From positions 1-23,963 of the forward strand of contig DATLEZ010000029.1 in NCBI GenBank assembly GCA_035525055.1: a DNA stretch of 23,963 nt, read 5' to 3'. The notes under the pieces were generated by a model, which was not told the DNA's origin, did not search any database, and saw nothing but the letters and a program-made list of their open reading frames with translations. Each line of letters begins with the position of its first letter. The first letter of the stretch is position 1. Made by a program: the position numbers and the translations under genes. The stretch is from DATEEG01 sp035525055. Lineage in GTDB: Bacteria; Actinomycetota; Acidimicrobiia; Spongiisociales; ZC4RG35. Below, piece after piece: positions 7,429 to 15,277 of the stretch.

Positions 7429-7641
7429 GACGCTTCGTGTGTGCCGGAGAGGCAGGCGGCCTGGCTCGCCGCTCCGTCGGCTCAGAATCGTGGATGATCA
7501 CCACGTCGTCGCATAGGAGGGCATAACAGCTGCGGGACAGCGCCCGGACTCACACCGGGACTTCGCTGCGTTCTCCAGCCCCCAAAGTGAGGGGCGTTGA
7601 CGAGTATAGGTCTGAGGTTGGAGGCTTGTCCGTCAAGCGTC
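7429..7641 (-). promoter_or_regulatory. Cobalamin (vitamin B12) riboswitch aptamer
   Basis: Read on the minus strand, the leader contains the conserved B12-box elements in order: the CCCGGTGTGAGTCCGGG hairpin (7559-7543), then GCTGTCCCGCAGCTG (7541-7527), then GAGCCAGGCCGCCTGCC (7467-7451). This matches the core of cobalamin riboswitches. A possible closing P1 stem is GACGCTT (7641-7635) with AAGCGTC (7435-7429), just before the antisequestor strand at 7426-7418. Cobalamin binding would be expected to repress btuFCD. Outer boundaries are inferred from the P1 pairing; no clear promoter is visible upstream. Confidence 0.9.
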
Positions 7642-7961
7642 AGTCATCGAATAGGGAGCCAAAGATCAGCGAAGGAGGCGCCTTCGCATCTCATCGCGCC
7701 CTCGTAATTTGGCGGCTGGGTCCCGGCGAATTCGAAATTCGGCCTGATGCTCCCGGAATCCGGGCGCGGAGCGCCAGGTTTGGTGTGAGCCGGGACTGGA
7801 GCGCCAAATTTGGGTGGCGACAGATAGCTCCGGTTCCCTTCGCCGATTCTTCAGAGAACGGTGCCCCGGGTGAGGTCGCGGCCCCCCAGCCAGCGAAATT
7901 CACAGTTTGACCACCAAGCCATCGATCTGCGACTAAACCCACCACGCTCTGCTACCTTCGG
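7642..7961. other. Non-coding intergenic stretch between the riboswitch and the HTH gene
   Basis: Open frames of 84 and 107 codons cross this region on opposite strands but have no family resemblance, no plausible start signals, and overlap the riboswitch or the repeats. It holds a 30-base direct repeat (7760-7817), a 9-base inverted pair AATTTGGCG (7707-7715) / CGCCAAATT (7802-7810), and a possible promoter for the next gene (TTGACC at 7907-7912, GACTAA at 7931-7936, or TACCTT at 7953-7958). Confidence 0.5.
7760..7817. repeat. Two 28-base imperfect direct repeats at 30-base spacing
   Basis: Copies at 7760-7787 and 7790-7817 share CCGGG, then GGAGCGCCA, then TTTGG at identical offsets, with three-base and two-base divergent gaps between the shared blocks. 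Each copy contains a GGCGC/GCGCC-type dyad. There are only two copies and no constant spacer, so this is not a CRISPR array. No second locus in the window carries it. Confidence 0.55.
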
Positions 7962-8291
7962 ATGGCGATGGAACAGTTACTACGACCCATCGAGCGCCGG
8001 GTGCTGGCGCTGAAGGCAAACGGTCAGACCACGGCCGAGATCGCCCGCCGCTTCAAGCGGGGCGAGGACCACATCGAGCGAATCATCGGCTGGACTGATA
8101 TTCCTCGACAGCCCCGGGAAAGGCGACGGGACGGGTTGAGGCCGGTCGAACGCCGGGTTCTATCTTTGAGGAACGACGGTTTGAGCCATGAACAGATTGG
8201 GGTCCTCTTCCGTCGCGATGCCGAATTCGCCCGGCGAGTTGAGAGCCTCGCCCAGCTGCGCGACGAACTCGGTCTGCTCACCGACACCTGA
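7962..8291 (+). CDS. Small protein with two tandem helix-turn-helix-like halves
   Basis: The product has 109 residues from the ATG at 7962, or 107 from the ATG at 7968; the second fits better with TACCTT at 7953-7958 acting as a -10 box. Residues 6-41 and 58-92 are similar to each other: both begin LRP(I/V)ERRVL(A/S)L and continue through a (Q/L)(T/S)xxxI(A/G)xxF(K/R)R segment that resembles the recognition part of sigma-region-4/LuxR-like HTH domains. It may therefore be a DNA-binding protein with an internally duplicated HTH. There is no receiver or ligand-binding domain. A TPR histidine kinase starts 95 bases downstream on the same strand. The product is not recognised as a named family. 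Confidence 0.65.
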   Translation: MAMEQLLRPIERRVLALKANGQTTAEIARRFKRGEDHIERIIGWTDIPRQPRERRRDGLRPVERRVLSLRNDGLSHEQIGVLFRRDAEFARRVESLAQLRDELGLLTDT

Positions 8292-8386
8292 CGATCTGGC
8301 GGCGGCGGCATCTCAACAGCTGAGGCGAATCCGTTCACTACGCCATCACGAGATAATCAAGGACCCAGCGACGACGGCCGAAACCA

Positions 8387-10222
8387 ATGCAGATGGATAG
8401 TTTGGCGGCTACCCGAAAACGGGTCGATGACGCATTGTCGGACTCCGATCGTCTGGTTGCTCTGGTCGACCTGGCGTCGGCGCTCTATGAGTACGACGCA
8501 GCCGAAGCGGCCCTGGTCAGCGATCAAGCAATCGCCCTGGCGGACCGCCTGGGTGATTTGTCTGCTCGTGCCTGGGCGCGTCATCATCGGGCCTGGGCAA
8601 TAGCCGCCCTCGGTCGGCTCGACGAAGGCCTCGAGGAACATCTGGCAGTGCTGCAAGATTTCGAACTGCGCGATGACCACCGCGGGGTTGCCCACTCCTT
8701 GATGGCGATCGGCGACATTCACAGCGACGCCGGCGACACCACCGTGGCTCTGGAATTCCTGGAAAGAGCTGCCGCTCCGATGGAGGCGGTGGGAGATCGG
8801 GCCGGCCAGGCGGTGGTGCTCAACCTGACCGGCATCGCCCTCGGTCACGAAGGACGCCATCGCGACGCCGCTTCCGTGTTCGAAGAGGCGGAAAAGTTCT
8901 TCACCGACCTCGAAGACCCGCTACGGATCACCATGACCAAGATCAACCGGGGCTTCGAGTATCTCGCCCTCGCCGAGACCGAACAGGACCCGACCAACAA
9001 GCTCGTGGATGATGCCGCCTACCTTGCCTCCGAAGCGATCGAGATGGGTCACTCGCTCGGCGAGGACGGGCGAAGCACGCTCGCCTACGGCCGATCGTTG
9101 AGAGCCCTGGCCCACGCCGCCGCCGGCCGCCGCAATCTGGCCCTCGAAGAGGCTGAAGCTGCCCAGACAGTGGCCGAGGAAGGCGAATTCGACATACTGG
9201 CCGCCGAGATCGCTCTTGATCGGATTGGCTGGCTGACCAGCGACGGGCGCCTAGTGGAAGCTCAAGATCTGCTCGACAAGGTTGAGGCAATCAGCGCTTC
9301 GAGCGACAACCGTCGCTGCCTCGCCAAGGCTGCGGAGCTGAGGGCCGACATCTTCGAGGCACTCGGCGACCACCAGGCGGCGTTGGTGGCCTATCGAACC
9401 TTTCACCGCCTCGATCAGGAGCTTCACAACGACGCCTCCGAAAGGAGGGCCCGCCTCACCTCGGCCAAGTTCCAAGTCGAGAGGGCGCTCCGTGACACGG
9501 AATTGGCCAAGCTCCGAGTGGCCGAACTCGAGGCCCTCGACCATGACAAACGCGACTTCCTGGCAAGCGTTAGCCATGAACTGCGCACACCGCTCGCGGC
9601 GGTGCTCGGGTTTGCTACAGAACTAGCGGAAGCCTGGGATGGATTCGATCCCGAAGAAGCGCGGGGGTTGGTTCGCCTGATCGCCAAGCAATCCGCCGAC
9701 ATCTCCAGCATCGTCGACGACCTTCTCACCATCACCAGACTCGAGGCGGGGACGATGAACGTCTACCCCAAGGCGGTCGACGCGATGGAGCACCTCACGC
9801 CCCTCGTCGAGACTCTGGCCCGCGAGACCAACCGAGCGGTCGACTGGAACGGGAATGCCCTCGTCTGGGCCGATCCGACCCGGCTCCGGCAGGTGATCCG
9901 CAACCTTCTGTCCAATGCCTTTCGGTACGGAGGGGCCCGGGTCAGGGTCGAGGTCTACCAGGATGAGGGATTGGCCCACATCGAAGTCCGCGACTCGGGA
10001 GGCCCGATTCCCGACAACCGGGTGGCGACCATGTTCGAGCCCTTTGACCATTCCAACGATGGCGGGCGAACCCCGAACTCGGTCGGTCTCGGGCTGGCGG
10101 TTGCCAGAAGCCTCGCCAGGATGATGGGCGGCGACCTGGTCTATGCCTACGAAGACTCCGAGTCGATTTTCAGACTGACCCTGCGCAAGTCATTGGAGAT
10201 GCCAGCCCAACTTCGGGTTTGA
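8387..10222 (+). CDS. Soluble sensor histidine kinase with N-terminal TPR repeats
   Basis: The product has 611 residues and no membrane segment, so it is cytoplasmic. Residues 1-340 are alpha-helical tetratricopeptide-like repeats rich in Ala, Glu and Leu, probably a protein-protein sensing module. A coiled-coil linker (about 345-385) leads to HisKA with the phospho-accepting His397 in SVSHELRTPL. The HATPase domain shows the N-box RNLLSNAFRYG (505-515), G1 DSGGPIP and G2 GLGLAVA. No response regulator gene is in the window, so the kinase is an orphan here. The ATG at 8387 is followed by another at 8393; neither has a strong Shine-Dalgarno sequence. The HTH protein upstream is the only nearby candidate output partner, by position alone. 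Confidence 0.9.
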   Translation: MQMDSLAATRKRVDDALSDSDRLVALVDLASALYEYDAAEAALVSDQAIALADRLGDLSARAWARHHRAWAIAALGRLDEGLEEHLAVLQDFELRDDHRGVAHSLMAIGDIHSDAGDTTVALEFLERAAAPMEAVGDRAGQAVVLNLTGIALGHEGRHRDAASVFEEAEKFFTDLEDPLRITMTKINRGFEYLALAETEQDPTNKLVDDAAYLASEAIEMGHSLGEDGRSTLAYGRSLRALAHAAAGRRNLALEEAEAAQTVAEEGEFDILAAEIALDRIGWLTSDGRLVEAQDLLDKVEAISASSDNRRCLAKAAELRADIFEALGDHQAALVAYRTFHRLDQELHNDASERRARLTSAKFQVERALRDTELAKLRVAELEALDHDKRDFLASVSHELRTPLAAVLGFATELAEAWDGFDPEEARGLVRLIAKQSADISSIVDDLLTITRLEAGTMNVYPKAVDAMEHLTPLVETLARETNRAVDWNGNALVWADPTRLRQVIRNLLSNAFRYGGARVRVEVYQDEGLAHIEVRDSGGPIPDNRVATMFEPFDHSNDGGRTPNSVGLGLAVARSLARMMGGDLVYAYEDSESIFRLTLRKSLEMPAQLRV

Positions 10223-10257
10223 CGCGGCAACATCGGTTTGGGCCCGCCTGCGGGGTG

Positions 10258-10267
10258 CCCACGTGGG
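10258..10267. promoter_or_regulatory. Perfect 10-bp palindrome upstream of the aldo/keto reductase
   Basis: CCCACGTGGG lies 40-49 bases before the ATG at 10307, just upstream of a possible -10 box TAGAGT (10271-10276). Its position fits an operator, but no regulator is implied by the sequence. Confidence 0.25.
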
Positions 10268-10306
10268 ACGTAGAGTTACGGCCCTCTCGATCTGGGCAGG
10301 CAGAAC

Positions 10307-11335
10307 ATGTATCAAGCTCGCAGCGACCGCTACCAGGACATGACCTATGCCCGTTGTGGCCGGAGTGGCCTCGATTTGCCCCGGTTGGCGCTCGGGTTGT
10401 GGCACAACTTCGGTGGCGATCGCCTGGGCGACCGGGCCCGGAAAATGTTGTTGAAGGCTTTCGACCACGGAATCAATCACTTCGACCTTGCCAACAACTA
10501 TGGGCCACCACCGGGATCTGCGGAGAAGAACTTCGGATGGCTGCTCGCCCGCGACCTCCAGCGGTATCGCGACGAGTTGGTGATCTCGACCAAGGCGGGA
10601 TATGACATGTGGGACGGGCCTTATGGCGAATGGGGCTCTCGCAAGTACCTTCTCGCCAGCCTCGATCAGAGCCTTAGCCGGATGGGCCTCGAGTATGTCG
10701 ACATCTTCTACTCGCACCGATTTGACCCTGCCACTCCCCTCGAAGAGACCATGGGAGCCCTCGATTCGGCGGTGAAGGCCGGCAAGGCGCTATACGTCGG
10801 GATCTCCTCCTATAGCCCCGAGAAGACCCGGGAAGCCGCCGCCCTCCTCCGGGCCTCGCGAACGCCATTCATCATTCACCAACCCTCCTACTCGATGTTC
10901 AACCGATGGATCGAGCGCGGCTTGCTCGATGCCCTGCAAGAGGAAGGGTTGGGCTGCATCGCGTTTTCTCCACTGGCTCAGGGGATGCTGACCGACAAGT
11001 ACCTCAACGGCATCCCCAAGACTTCGCGGGCTGCTCAGGGAACCTCGTTCGACCAGACTCTGTTGACCGACGACAACCTCGCCCGGGTCAGAGCGTTGAA
11101 CGAGATAGCCGGGCGCCGCGGACAGACCCTCGCGCAGATGGCAATGGCCTGGGTTCTGCGCGACCCACGAGTGACCACCGCGCTGATCGGTGCCAGTCGC
11201 TGGTCGCAGGTCGCCGAAGCGCTGGCGGCTCTAGAGAACACCGCGTTCGACCAGGCGGAACTGGCCGAGATCGACCAGTTCGCAATAGACGGCAACATCA
11301 ATCTGTGGTCGTCCTCGAGCGAAGAGACCCAGTAG
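10307..11335 (+). CDS. yghZ: YghZ-type aldo/keto reductase (L-glyceraldehyde 3-phosphate reductase-like)
   Basis: The 342-residue product is a TIM-barrel aldo/keto reductase matching the E. coli YghZ (Gpr) pattern very closely: FDLANNYGPPPGSAE (59-73), ISTKAGYDMW (93-102), GSRKYLLASLDQSLSRMGLE (110-129), YVDIFYSHR and GKALYVGISSYSPE. The catalytic tetrad is present: Asp60, Tyr65, Lys96, His137. YghZ reduces L-glyceraldehyde 3-phosphate and toxic aldehydes such as methylglyoxal with NADPH. The N-terminus aligns with the E. coli protein from the ATG at 10307, supporting that start. The gene stands alone; it probably has its own promoter in the 84-base gap after the histidine kinase. Confidence 0.88.
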   Translation: MYQARSDRYQDMTYARCGRSGLDLPRLALGLWHNFGGDRLGDRARKMLLKAFDHGINHFDLANNYGPPPGSAEKNFGWLLARDLQRYRDELVISTKAGYDMWDGPYGEWGSRKYLLASLDQSLSRMGLEYVDIFYSHRFDPATPLEETMGALDSAVKAGKALYVGISSYSPEKTREAAALLRASRTPFIIHQPSYSMFNRWIERGLLDALQEEGLGCIAFSPLAQGMLTDKYLNGIPKTSRAAQGTSFDQTLLTDDNLARVRALNEIAGRRGQTLAQMAMAWVLRDPRVTTALIGASRWSQVAEALAALENTAFDQAELAEIDQFAIDGNINLWSSSSEETQ

Positions 11336-11356
11336 CACCCTGTCCCCCTCTTGAGG

Positions 11357-11416
11357 GGTCAAGGTTCTTTGTTCCGACGTGGAGGCCGAAGCATCACGGA
11401 ACAAAGAACCTTGATC
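11357..11416. terminator. Long perfect inverted repeat between convergent yghZ and modC
   Basis: Arms at 11359-11375 and 11398-11414 are perfectly complementary over 17 bases; a G-U and a G-C pair can extend the stem to 19. The loop is 22 bases. Neither side has a U-tract. It lies between two genes that end toward each other, like the repeat at 1871-1936, so a bidirectional terminator or 3'-end stabiliser is likely. Confidence 0.55.
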
Positions 11417-11509
11417 AGACCGCTCGCCGCATTGGGTGAGCGAGGGGGGAGCGAGAACCCCACCGGCAGCCGACCCTTCTGGACCGATCGCGTTCGTCTC
11501 GCTCCCTGG

Positions 11510-12595
11510 CTAGCCACCGTCCGATTCCACACTGATCTCAGTGGCCTTGATCGAGACCCAGACTTCCACGCCCGGTTCCAGGCCAAGGCTGTCGCCGGCC
11601 TGGCGAGTCACCTCGGCGGTGATTGGAAGGGGTGACCCCATCTGGACGCGGACCCGATCCCCCAGCTGCTCGACCAGGCGAACCCGGGACTTCCAAACAT
11701 TGCGCGGGCTTCCTTCCGGAACTTGACGATGGAGGGCGATCACCCGCGGATGGATAATTAAAAGCACCCGGCCCGTGACCGAAGAATCGGCCACGTGCAG
11801 GTCAACTCCATCGACGTCGATCACGCCACGGGCCCCGTGTCCCACAAAGAGATTGGACCCGGCCAGATCGGCGGCGTAGCGCGTTCGCGGCCTCAGCCTG
11901 ATGTCGTTGGCGGTGCCCACCTGGGTGACGGAGCCGTTTTCGATCACGTGGACCATGTCGGCCAGCAGGAAAGCCTCGGTGGGATCGTGGGTGATGAGCA
12001 ATCGCGGTCCCGGGTATCGGCTCAGGTGTTCTGCCAGCAAGCGACGCATTTCCGACCGGGTGGTGACATCGAGAGCCGCCAGCGGCTCGTCCAACAGCAG
12101 GAGGTCGGGGTCGCCCACCAATGACCTGGCAAGCGCGACCCGCTGAGCCTGTCCCCCAGACAATTGCCGGGGCAAACGATCAGCCATTTCGTCAATACCG
12201 AGCCGATTGATCCAGCGGCGGGCCATGTCGTTGGCTGTCTGCCGATCGACACCCCTACTGCGCGGGCCGAAGGCAATGTTCTCCAGCACCGAGAGGTGAG
12301 GGAACAAGAGATAGTCCTGAAACACCACCCCGACCTTGCGCTGGTCGGGCGGTATGAACAAGCCCTGGCCGGGGTCGTCGAGAGTGCGTCCGTTCAGAGC
12401 AATATGTCCTCGATCGATCGGGCTCATTCCAGCCAGCGCCCTGACTGCCGTTGACTTGCCCGCCCCGTTGGGGCCGAGAAGCGCCACCGTTTGCCCGGGA
12501 GCAATCGACAGCCCGAGGTCGAGAACAAAACCTGTGTCTCGTTCAACAACGAATTGTGCTTCCAGGCCAACGGAAAGGGCAGGGTGTGTCGTCAA
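11510..12595 (-). CDS. modC: Molybdate ABC transporter, ATP-binding protein
   Basis: The 361-residue product is an ABC ATPase with Walker A GPNGAGKS (41-48), the Q-loop VVFQDYLLFPHLSVLENIAFG, the signature LSGGQAQRVALARSL and Walker B LLLLDEPLAALD. A C-terminal TOBE/Mop-like domain follows (about 290-361, from SRVRLVEQLGDRVRVQM onward), which in ModC binds oxyanion for feedback control. The start chosen is the TTG at 12595, which overlaps the modB stop as TTGA and has GGAAGG a few bases upstream; a GTG at 12607 would add 4 residues. The longer open frame upstream is antisense of modB. Tungstate rather than molybdate cannot be excluded. Confidence 0.88.
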   Translation of the reverse strand: MTTHPALSVGLEAQFVVERDTGFVLDLGLSIAPGQTVALLGPNGAGKSTAVRALAGMSPIDRGHIALNGRTLDDPGQGLFIPPDQRKVGVVFQDYLLFPHLSVLENIAFGPRSRGVDRQTANDMARRWINRLGIDEMADRLPRQLSGGQAQRVALARSLVGDPDLLLLDEPLAALDVTTRSEMRRLLAEHLSRYPGPRLLITHDPTEAFLLADMVHVIENGSVTQVGTANDIRLRPRTRYAADLAGSNLFVGHGARGVIDVDGVDLHVADSSVTGRVLLIIHPRVIALHRQVPEGSPRNVWKSRVRLVEQLGDRVRVQMGSPLPITAEVTRQAGDSLGLEPGVEVWVSIKATEISVESDGG

Positions 12596-13374
12596 AGCGC
12601 CTTCCACCAGCGGTCCCGGAGCGCCACCAGGACGGTGAGTGACACCGCGACCATGACAAGACTCAACGCGATGGCGGTGTCGCGGTCGCTCTCGAGGGCG
12701 ACGAACACGGCCAGAGGCAGGGTCTGGGTGCGGCCCTGGAGATTGCCGGCGAACGTAATCGTCGCTCCGAACTCCCCGAGCGCCCGGGCCCAGCTGAGGA
12801 CCAGACCCGCTGCCAAAGAGGGCCCGATCATCGGCAAGGTGACGCGTCGGAGAACGGTCCACCGGCCGGCCCCGAGGCTGGCGGCAGCACCTTCAAAACG
12901 AAGATCGAGGTTCCGAAATGCGCTCTCCACGGTGATCACCAGAAACGGCATCGCAACGAAGACGTTGGCGACGATTACCCCCCAGATTGAGAACGGCAGC
13001 AGGATCCCGGTTGCCTCATTCAACGGCTCTCCGACCAGACCGCGTCGCCCCAGAGCAAACAGAAGGGCCGCCCCCCCAACCACCGGGGGCAGCACCAGTG
13101 GCAGCGTCACGATCCCTCTCACCAGGGACCGGCCCCGAAACGGGACGCGGGCGATGACCCAGGCCAGTGGCACTCCAATCAAACCAGACACCGCGGTCGC
13201 CGCGAGCGAGGTCACCAGGGAGAGTCTCAATGCATCGGTCACTACCTCTTCTGTAAGTAGATCGACCAGTCGAGTCCACGGCGTCCGAACCAGCAGTCCG
13301 ACGAGGGGCAGCACGAAGAGAAGCAAACCGAACAATGCCAGGATCGCCAGCACGATCGGCGGACGGTTCTTCAC
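12592..13374 (-). CDS. modB: Molybdate ABC transporter, permease
   Basis: The 260-residue product has about five to six membrane segments and the binding-protein-dependent permease EAA-type loop EGAAASLGAGRWTVLRRVTLP, followed by SWARALGEFGATITFAGN, a ModB hallmark. It forms the membrane channel with ModC. The GTG at 13374 is preceded by GGAAGGAG 4 bases upstream, a strong Shine-Dalgarno sequence, so I prefer it to the longer frame starting at 13443, which would overlap the modA stop. It follows modA by 31 bases and overlaps modC by 4. Confidence 0.9.
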   Translation of the reverse strand: MKNRPPIVLAILALFGLLLFVLPLVGLLVRTPWTRLVDLLTEEVVTDALRLSLVTSLAATAVSGLIGVPLAWVIARVPFRGRSLVRGIVTLPLVLPPVVGGAALLFALGRRGLVGEPLNEATGILLPFSIWGVIVANVFVAMPFLVITVESAFRNLDLRFEGAAASLGAGRWTVLRRVTLPMIGPSLAAGLVLSWARALGEFGATITFAGNLQGRTQTLPLAVFVALESDRDTAIALSLVMVAVSLTVLVALRDRWWKAL

Positions 13375-13405
13375 ACGGCTCCTTCCGGTAGATCGACGGG
13401 AAGCC

Positions 13406-14164
13406 CTAGGGGGTTGAAAAGCCATACCGGGCCAGGATCGCACGGGCCTCGTCTGAAACCGCGAATGTCACGAAGGCATCGGCGCCGTCGGAATTGGGGG
13501 CGTTGGTCAGCGCAGCGATGAGATAGGTGGCGACAACATTGGCGTCTGCCGCGATGACCACTCCCTCAACTCGATCACCGGCCGCGAGGACATCGGTCGC
13601 GTACACGATGCCGGCATCGAGCTCACCGGCCTCGATCTTGACCAGCAGAGCCCGAACATCTGGCTCGTTCGTGTCGATCGACACCGTCACGCCCGCATTG
13701 GCAAGAGCCCGCCGCCCGAAATCGCCACACGGGACTCCCTCGGCACACAAACCGATCAAGAGATCTTCCCGAGCGAAGTCGGCCAGACCGGTCACTCCGG
13801 CCGGGTTTCCCGCCGGCACGGCGATCTGAAGAAGGTTGCGTGCCAACGTCGCGGAACTCGCCGCCTCGCCGGCTTCGATCACCTGATCCATATTGAAGAT
13901 GTTGGCCGAGACGAACACATCGGCCGGCGCTCCTTCGAGAATCTGCTCACGGAGCGACGAGCTTCCGGCGAGATTCAGGTGAACGTTGAATTCTGTTCTA
14001 CCTGCCTCGAACGTCGTTGCGATCGCCTCGAATGCGTCCGTAAGTGAGGCAGCGGCAAAAACGAGAACCGGTTCCTGGTCGGCTGAGGGGGCGGCTCCAC
14101 ATGACACCGACATCGCCGCCAGAAGCGGAACAAGCAACGCGAGAAGCCGGCGGGTCTGTGTCAT
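13406..14164 (-). CDS. modA: Molybdate-binding lipoprotein
   Basis: The 252-residue product opens with a lipoprotein-type signal (RR at 5-6, a hydrophobic stretch, then SVSC with Cys22; Ser at -3 is a slightly unusual lipobox). The mature part begins VLVFAAASLTDAFEAIA and contains NLAGSSSLREQILEGAPADVFVSAN, the two ModA oxyanion-binding segments. GIVYATDVLAA near residue 200 carries the conserved Tyr loop. It captures molybdate outside the cell and passes it to ModBC. Its ATG at 14164 overlaps the stop of the upstream regulator as ATGA, so regulator and transporter are one transcription unit. Confidence 0.9.
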   Translation of the reverse strand: MTQTRRLLALLVPLLAAMSVSCGAAPSADQEPVLVFAAASLTDAFEAIATTFEAGRTEFNVHLNLAGSSSLREQILEGAPADVFVSANIFNMDQVIEAGEAASSATLARNLLQIAVPAGNPAGVTGLADFAREDLLIGLCAEGVPCGDFGRRALANAGVTVSIDTNEPDVRALLVKIEAGELDAGIVYATDVLAAGDRVEGVVIAADANVVATYLIAALTNAPNSDGADAFVTFAVSDEARAILARYGFSTP

Positions 14165-15168
14165 GCTGCTCGAGTGCCCGAGCCTTCCAGGTCGTAGCCA
14201 CCCACGCCCGCCAGCTGTCGTCGGAATCGGGTGCCCACCAGGATCGTCATGGCAGCCTCGAGGACATCGTCGTCGATCCACGATTGGGCCACCCAGAGTT
14301 CGGCGCTGTGAACCTCGATGGGATGAAACACTGCACCGACCGCTCGAGCGGCCGGTTCGATCGTCACCGCCGGAATGTCCATAGCCATCGCCCAGCGGCT
14401 GGCTTCGATATGGCTGTTCGCCACGGGACCGGGAACGCTCTTGCGAGACTTGGGGACTGCACCGCGGAACGTTTGCTGCACTCCGGCGCCCGGTTCCCGC
14501 TGCACCACCGGGAACCTGCCGGTCAATGCTTGTTTCCACCATCCAGACACAACACTGGGTCCCGCCGCGAGCCCGACCTGCCATCGGGCCAATTGGAAAC
14601 GGGCAATGGCGAGGCCCTGCGCCCGTGCGACCAGGTCGGACCCCGGACCATGGACGACCGCGGCGTGAAGTCGACCGGCCAGGAGGCACTCGAGAGCACT
14701 GGCGCTTGTAAGGCTTACCGCCACAGCCCCGGCCCCACGCTCCCGCAACATGCGTTCCAACAGGACCAGCCCCGGTTCGCAACCACCCACGACGATGCCG
14801 GGACTATTGCCCCCGAAAGAAGAGACGCGACCATCCGTCACCACCCCGTCGGCGGCGTCCCATCCCTCCGACCCCACGCGAATTGGAGCGGTCACTACCT
14901 GGCTACCCACCCGACCGACTCGCACCAACGACCCTTCGGGAGTAGCTGCGCCGCTGGAGATGTCGAGGGGGCACAAGGGCGTTCCGAATAGTGAGTCGAC
15001 GGTGACCCCGAGAGTGGCGGCCAAGGCGAGGGCAGAGTCAACCCTGGGAAGGTGCCTGCCTGCTTCTACAGCCCCGACCAGCTGCCGGCTAACTCCGGAT
15101 CGGTGGGCCAGCTCCGCCTGACTGATCCCCGCTGAATCCCGAGCTTTTCGCAGCCGTGAACCAGACAT
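14161..15168 (-). CDS. XRE-type regulator with periplasmic-binding-protein-like sensor domain
   Basis: The 335-residue product has an N-terminal XRE/Cro HTH (about residues 4-60, with AGISQAELAHRSGVSRQLVG) and a substrate-binding-like domain (about 90-325) of the PBP-like type found in one-component molybdate regulators. The arrangement suggests a cytoplasmic sensor that binds molybdate, or a molybdenum-cofactor-related ligand, and controls its own operon. It is translationally coupled to modA. It has no ModE-like LysR HTH or Mop domains, so it would be a functional alternative to ModE. The ATG at 15168 lies six bases after a TAGATT -10 box, suggesting leaderless expression. The ligand is inferred from context. 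Confidence 0.8.
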   Translation of the reverse strand: MSGSRLRKARDSAGISQAELAHRSGVSRQLVGAVEAGRHLPRVDSALALAATLGVTVDSLFGTPLCPLDISSGAATPEGSLVRVGRVGSQVVTAPIRVGSEGWDAADGVVTDGRVSSFGGNSPGIVVGGCEPGLVLLERMLRERGAGAVAVSLTSASALECLLAGRLHAAVVHGPGSDLVARAQGLAIARFQLARWQVGLAAGPSVVSGWWKQALTGRFPVVQREPGAGVQQTFRGAVPKSRKSVPGPVANSHIEASRWAMAMDIPAVTIEPAARAVGAVFHPIEVHSAELWVAQSWIDDDVLEAAMTILVGTRFRRQLAGVGGYDLEGSGTRAA

Positions 15169-15174
15169 GCCAGG

Positions 15175-15180
15175 AATCTA
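15175..15180 (-). promoter_or_regulatory. Probable -10 box for a leaderless regulator-modABC transcript
   Basis: On the minus strand TAGATT is followed by six bases and then the ATG at 15168. There is no Shine-Dalgarno sequence, which fits leaderless initiation. Confidence 0.5.
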
Positions 15181-15216
15181 GCACTTCCGCCAGTGTTCTG
15201 TCCTCACGAGTACCTA

Positions 15217-15240
15217 GTCACTGTTCGCCCCGGCAGTGAC
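15217..15240. promoter_or_regulatory. Perfect 7-bp inverted repeat, possible operator of the mod regulator
   Basis: GTCACTG (15217-15223) and CAGTGAC (15234-15240) are separated by 10 bases. They lie between the divergent mod operon and the histidine kinase gene, 37-60 bases upstream of the probable mod -10 box. The size and placement fit a dimeric XRE-type regulator. Confidence 0.4.
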
Positions 15241-15277
15241 GCTTCAGCCAAGAGCTGTGAAATGCCGATGCTATGAG

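Noticed and set aside
7760..7817. CRISPR-like short repeats
   Set aside because: There are only two imperfect copies placed back to back, with no spacers of constant length and no cas genes nearby.
7587..7945. Open frames of 107 and 84 codons in the B12-riboswitch/HTH gap
   Set aside because: They overlap the riboswitch or the direct repeats, have no start signals, and their internal repeats merely mirror the DNA repeats.
13444..14160. Other long open frames on the opposite strand of the mod genes, such as the plus-strand frame at 12491-13417
   Set aside because: These are typical GC-rich shadow frames: Arg/Ser/Thr/Pro-biased composition, no motifs, fully antisense to well-supported genes.
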